Part shown: positions 25,687-29,009 of the stretch, piece by piece | Numbering within the stretch: the first letter of the stretch is position 1 | Layout of the letters: each line of letters begins with the position of its first letter | Assembly (NCBI GenBank): GCA_012960755.1 | Contig: DUAT01000065.1 | Coordinates: 1-29,009 of the forward strand | DNA: 29,009 nt | Direction: 5' to 3' | Source of the DNA: Gammaproteobacteria bacterium | GTDB lineage: Bacteria > Pseudomonadota > Gammaproteobacteria > Pseudomonadales > Azotimanducaceae_A | Notes under the pieces: generated by a model | Databases searched by the model: none | What the model was told of the DNA's origin: nothing | What the model saw: only the letters and a program-made list of their open reading frames with translations | Program-made: the position numbers and the translations under genes

Positions 25687-25818
25687 TTGCCTAAGTGGCT
25701 CCAGGATTACCCTATTTCCCTCTCGATAAATCTTGACTTCCTTGCCAGATATTCGGAATTCTTTAGGAAGACGCACGGCTTGCGATCGGCCCGTTTGGAA
25801 CAATTTCGCCGTGTCCAT
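25675..25818 (-). pseudogene. vapB: Truncated orphan VapB-type antitoxin
   Basis: ATG 25818 is preceded by GGAGA six bases upstream. The sequence [20 protein letters not shown] then [20 protein letters not shown] is the SpoVT/AbrB-type DNA-binding domain of VapB antitoxins. It ends after 47 residues, where the family normally continues about 25-30 more to wrap the VapC toxin. The last few codons are the reverse complement of the end of the rho gene, so the truncation point is the junction with rho. No vapC follows. A longer open frame upstream of 25818 has no ribosome site and does not look like protein. Confidence 0.8.
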
Positions 25819-25985
25819 TCTTGATCTCCATTTTCTCGGTATATACCAATAAAATATATCATTCTGTTCCGCCCAGCAACTCCTCACAAACAAATCGTGT
25901 GCCGTGCGATTTTGTAATTTTACAAGTGGAAACAATAGGTTAGCTTTCTTACGTCTGTTCAAGTTGCTCGATGCTTGAGGTCACC
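25819..25985. other. Short spacer upstream of vapB remnant
   Basis: AT-rich DNA with TATATT/TATATA sequences (minus strand, around 25840-25860) that could be the old vapB promoter. No gene is seen. Confidence 0.35.
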
Positions 25986-26362
25986 TTATGGGGGTGTGAG
26001 GCGATATGCCTGTGCAGTAGTACCACTAAAGACGTCGGTTTTTTCCGTTTCACTGAGTCCAAGCGTTGCCGCAATCCGTTTGAACAGATTCCAGCATGCC
26101 CTGTAGGAAAGACATTCACGGTCTACTGGAAAATTACTCTCAAACATACAACGTTCAGGACCGAATGCCTCGATCGCATACTGGTACCAGGGCAGTAGCG
26201 TTTCGCAGAAGAACTGCGAGTTCATTGGTCGCTCTGTTTGTTGCATATGGTACGCTGGTTCCCAGTCACCAATTCTCATCTGGGCACCACCTAACTTCAT
26301 GACCGCGTTGGGACATGCTGCAATCGCATGTCCCATAAATGATGATGTGGATCGATGATTGG
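25986..26362 (-). pseudogene. Internally deleted amidohydrolase (amidohydrolase-2 family)
   Basis: The C-terminal part is clear: HAIAACPNAVMKLGGAQMRI, then LPWYQYAIEAFGPERCMFES, NFPVDRECLSY and the ending DVFSGTTAQAYRL, which is the last third of TIM-barrel amidohydrolase-2 proteins. Just upstream, in another frame, the sequence (plus strand 26330-26362) encodes PIIDPHHHLWD, the N-terminal metal-site motif of the same family. The gene therefore keeps both ends and has lost about two thirds of its middle, with the join close to 26325-26335. Its N-terminus is fused directly to the end of the propeller fragment. It cannot make an active enzyme. Confidence 0.85.
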
Positions 26363-27335
26363 GCGCCCAGGTCGGTAATGTGCTGCGGATCACCAAATTT
26401 TATCCGCGGAGCCGTATCTATCGGGACTGCCCACAACTGCCTCAGATCCATGGTGTAGTACAGCAGTTTGTCATCTTTGCCCCAGACCGTCAGATCCTGA
26501 CTGAACAGCCCCAGTTTTCGCTTCGAAAAAAGCGATAGTGTTGCCATCCGGACTCCAGACCGGGAATTCACCAAAGTCAGTAAATCGAAAAGAACTGCCC
26601 GAGTCGGTGTCGTAAATCAGGATTGCCGGTTTATTTTTGTCATAACGGATACCGACTGCGACCGACTTGCCGTCACTTGAAAAACGGGGTGAAGCAAACG
26701 CATGTCCTTGGGCCAGCATATGCTGTGAACCGTCAGGGTTCATCAGAACCAGATTGATCTCTGGTTCGCCCGGGAAAGGCTTATAGAGAAGTGGACCTGT
26801 ATCGGCTGTTGCGAAAAACGAGCCATAGTAGCCGGTAATTGCACCTTGGATCTGTCTGTGACGCCCGGTAACTGACATCGACGTTGCGTCAAATGGTACA
26901 ACCCACAACGAACCGAGCTCGTGTGTCTCTTTTTTAGCGTAGAGGACATGACCTTTGGCGAAGCCTGGCGCACTACCATCAAACAGAAATCGCTGCTCCC
27001 CGGTAGATTAGATTCAAAGCCCAACCCGAGTCATTAGAACTCGTTGTTGAGACGTATACGGAATACAACAATATTTGTGTTCCCGAAATATGATGCGGTA
27101 AGCGATGGCTGGCGTGACCTTCTTTGAGCGTTGTAAGCGCGCTTACTTTTTTGTCTGCGATCGTGAGTATCTTCAATTCTGAATAACCGGAACTGAAGAT
27201 AATCTGGTCATTCGTTACCCAACAGGCGCCAAAGAATGTATCTGACGATATTGTTGCCATTGTGCTTGTATCGCTACCATCAACCGTAACCCGTTTCAGC
27301 CGCCCACCTGCATGGTATACAAGATAGCTAAACTG
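26363..27335 (-). pseudogene. Frameshifted TolB/PD40-type beta-propeller protein
   Basis: Reading leftwards, three frames give consecutive propeller blades: SYLVYHAGGRLKRVTVDGSD, then FFGACWVTNDQIIFSS; after a shift near 26997-27000 (a CCCC run), GEQRFLFDGSAPGFAKGHVL and LWVVPFDATSMSVTG, then ASPRFSSDGKSVAVGI and EFPVWSPDGNTIAFF; after a second shift at the six-A run 26526-26531, LTVWGKDDKLLYYTMDLRQL and IKFGDPQHITD. No intact start or end is visible. The frame runs into the amidohydrolase N-terminus near 26362. It is related in family to the fragment at 10680-11176, but the two cover equivalent final blades, so they are not halves of one gene. It was probably the propeller part of a kinase-like or secreted sensor protein. 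Confidence 0.8.
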
Positions 27336-27494
27336 CTATTTCTATTAGAAAAATAACAATTCGCACAGGACACGATAGACAAAGTGCCAACCTCATCACA
27401 TTTTCGGTGTTCTCTTGGAAGTACAATCCAACTAATTGGTGTTGTGTCACGTTCGGAGTTTGAAGTCGTGAAAGCCTTAACTTAAGGAGTTAGT

Positions 27495-28961
27495 ATGGAA
27501 TATAGAATAGAAAAGCGATCCAGTATGCGGATCCCTGTCATGGTATCCACGCTCTGCCTGTTCCTGGTGAGTGGTTGTGGCGGTGGAGGGGGTGGAGGTT
27601 CATCCGAACCAGCAACAACGCCAACACCTGTATCGTCCACCCCGACAACAGTCACATCAAGAGGCATACTAACGGGCTTTGGCAGCATATTCGTCAACGG
27701 CGTGGAGTTTGAAACAGATTCTGCCGAGATTGAATCAGACGACAATGTTGCGAGCGAAAGCGATTTAAGAATCGGGATGGTTATCACGTTGGAGGGCACC
27801 GTTGATGAAGGTGGCAGCACGGGTACCGCAACCAGCGTTGAGTATAACGATAAAGTCGAGGGACCAATCACCAGCATTACAGATAATGTGCTCATCGTGC
27901 TGGGGCAGTCCATCGTTGTGGATGACGGCACCGTATTCGACGATGGGATTCAAATGTTGTCAGATCTGACTGCAGGTGATGTGATTGAAGTGAGTGGCTT
28001 TTTAAATGCCAATGGTGAGATCGTTGCGACCTACGTGGAATTGAACGACCCAGGTGGAGAATTCGAGTTGGTGGGCACCGTTACTAATTTGGATACCGAC
28101 ACTTCAACATTCGATATCCAAAACCAGACCATCGAATTCTCAGTTGCAGTGTTCGAAGATTTTGATAGCGCTCTGCTCGCTGATGGTGATCAGGTAGAGG
28201 TTAAGGGAAGCACTTTTGATTCAAATGGTGCGCTGGTAGCCACCAAAGTAGAACTTGAAGAAGACGATTTGGGTGAAAGCGATGAAGTCGAGTTCGAGGG
28301 TCTGGTCACCAGGTTTCAATCGGAAACCGACTTCGATGTATCTGGTGTGACAGTCACCACGAGCGCTGCCACCACCTATGAGGGTGGTTCCGCTGCTGAC
28401 CTGACATTGAACATCAAGGTAGAAGTCGAAGGCCAGATTGGTGCCGATGGCGTCTTGCTCGCAGAAAAAGTGAAAATTAGAAAGCTGGAAGATACCCGCG
28501 TCGAAGGTGTTGTCGACAGTGTGGATACAAACGCGGGTCAGGTTGTTGTGCTGGATATTACTTTTATGGTGACGGGTAGTACCCAGCTTGAGGACGACAG
28601 CGATCTGAATGTGATATTTTTTGGACTCGATGACATCGTTGTCGGTAACTACCTGGAAATAAGGGGTAAGTTGGAAACAGACGCCACCGTCACGGCGATA
28701 AGACTGGAGCGTGATGACCTGGATGGGGAAACGTCAGTCCGCGGCGCGGTACAGTCCAATAACGGGAGCGTACTGGTCATTGCCGGGGTCACGATTCAAA
28801 CCACCAGTGGGACCGAATATCTTGATGCGGCAGGTCTGGCTATGAACCAGGCTGACTTTTTTACGAGTGCGGTGATTGATGTTGAGGTAAAAGCAAAGGG
28901 TGAAGAAACTAACACATCCGAGATCACAGCCACAGAACTCGAGCTGGAGGATGATAACTAG
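27495..28961 (+). CDS. DUF5666-type outer-membrane or periplasmic lipoprotein
   Basis: A 488-residue lipoprotein. ATG 27495 has AAGGAG five bases upstream. The signal sequence ends in the lipobox LVSGC (Cys28), followed by a Gly-rich linker (GGGGGGG) and a Thr/Pro-rich spacer. The mature part repeats a small beta-rich unit of about 60-70 residues, visible as GFGSIFVNGVEFETDSAEI, then LRIGMVITLEG, IEVSGFLNANGEIVATYVEL, VEVKGSTFDSNGALVATKVE and VEVEGQIGADGVLLAEKVKI. The recurring VEVxGxxxxDGxLxAxxVxL pattern is the hallmark of DUF5666. The protein is very acidic. The function of DUF5666 proteins is not established; a carrier or binding role at the envelope is only a guess. It ends just before the window edge. 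Confidence 0.88.
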   Translation: MEYRIEKRSSMRIPVMVSTLCLFLVSGCGGGGGGGSSEPATTPTPVSSTPTTVTSRGILTGFGSIFVNGVEFETDSAEIESDDNVASESDLRIGMVITLEGTVDEGGSTGTATSVEYNDKVEGPITSITDNVLIVLGQSIVVDDGTVFDDGIQMLSDLTAGDVIEVSGFLNANGEIVATYVELNDPGGEFELVGTVTNLDTDTSTFDIQNQTIEFSVAVFEDFDSALLADGDQVEVKGSTFDSNGALVATKVELEEDDLGESDEVEFEGLVTRFQSETDFDVSGVTVTTSAATTYEGGSAADLTLNIKVEVEGQIGADGVLLAEKVKIRKLEDTRVEGVVDSVDTNAGQVVVLDITFMVTGSTQLEDDSDLNVIFFGLDDIVVGNYLEIRGKLETDATVTAIRLERDDLDGETSVRGAVQSNNGSVLVIAGVTIQTTSGTEYLDAAGLAMNQADFFTSAVIDVEVKAKGEETNTSEITATELELEDDN

Positions 28962-29009
28962 GGAACCTCTGATTAAAGTCTATTTCCGCCAAGTCGGCGT
29001 CAGGGCGGA

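Noticed and set aside
25819..25962. Upstream extension of VapB to a 95-residue protein
   Set aside because: The family begins at the MDTAKLF start with its own GGAGA site; the extension has no family-like sequence.
10680..27335. The two beta-propeller relics as halves of one gene split by rearrangement
   Set aside because: Both contain the equivalent last blades (a WSxDGxxLYF-type strand followed by the final segment), so they overlap in the family alignment and must come from two paralogues.

Overview
The window looks like a chromosomal segment of a Gram-negative bacterium, most likely a marine or host-associated gammaproteobacterium. This is inferred from Sec, Tat and lipobox signals, the gene families present and an IS66-type transposase; no rRNA or other taxonomic marker is present. 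No tRNA, rRNA or CRISPR array was seen. Intact genes alternate with stretches of broken genes, and that alternation is the main character of the region.

Layout. (1) 761-6694: a giant secreted animal-type haem peroxidase with RTX-like calcium repeats and two long alanine-rich insertions, closed by a strong terminator at 6712-6745. (2) 7001-8406: a decayed IS66-family transposase. (3) 8407-9816: gene-poor DNA with a CTCTT pentanucleotide repeat. (4) 9817-12284: a mosaic of gene fragments set end to end: CoA-transferase, beta-propeller, TIR domain, VgrG, S4 domain, alcohol dehydrogenase and an unknown. (5) 12400-14887: a divergent pair, an N-acyl-D-amino-acid deacylase-like amidohydrolase and a DUF3365 haem protein. 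(6) 14959-15236: a gene remnant and the second copy of a 72-bp repeat whose other, inverted copy lies at 9817-9888. (7) 15303-19676: a phytanoyl-CoA dioxygenase-like protein followed by a class III CoA-transferase, converging with a Baeyer-Villiger-type flavin monooxygenase. (8) 19919-20751: three more truncated genes. (9) 20826-24706: an Atg22-like MFS transporter, a secreted protein of unknown function and a Tat-exported aldo/keto reductase. (10) 24742-25686: a short Rho protein consisting of little more than the ATPase ring domain. (11) 25675-27335: a truncated orphan VapB antitoxin, an internally deleted amidohydrolase and a frameshifted beta-propeller gene. (12) 27495-28961: a DUF5666-type lipoprotein.

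How the genes may work together. The dioxygenase, CoA-transferase and monooxygenase would suit breakdown of branched lipids, isoprenoids or other hydrophobic carbon, with the CoA-transferase making the acyl-CoA that a PhyH-type enzyme hydroxylates. This is inference from families and adjacency only. The fragment mosaics point to repeated deletion and rearrangement, with fragments of defence (TIR), secretion (VgrG) and toxin-antitoxin (VapB) genes left behind.

The observations most worth following up are the Rho protein without its RNA-binding domain, the alanine-rich blocks inserted in the peroxidase domain, and the dense gene-fragment mosaic with its inverted 72-bp repeat.
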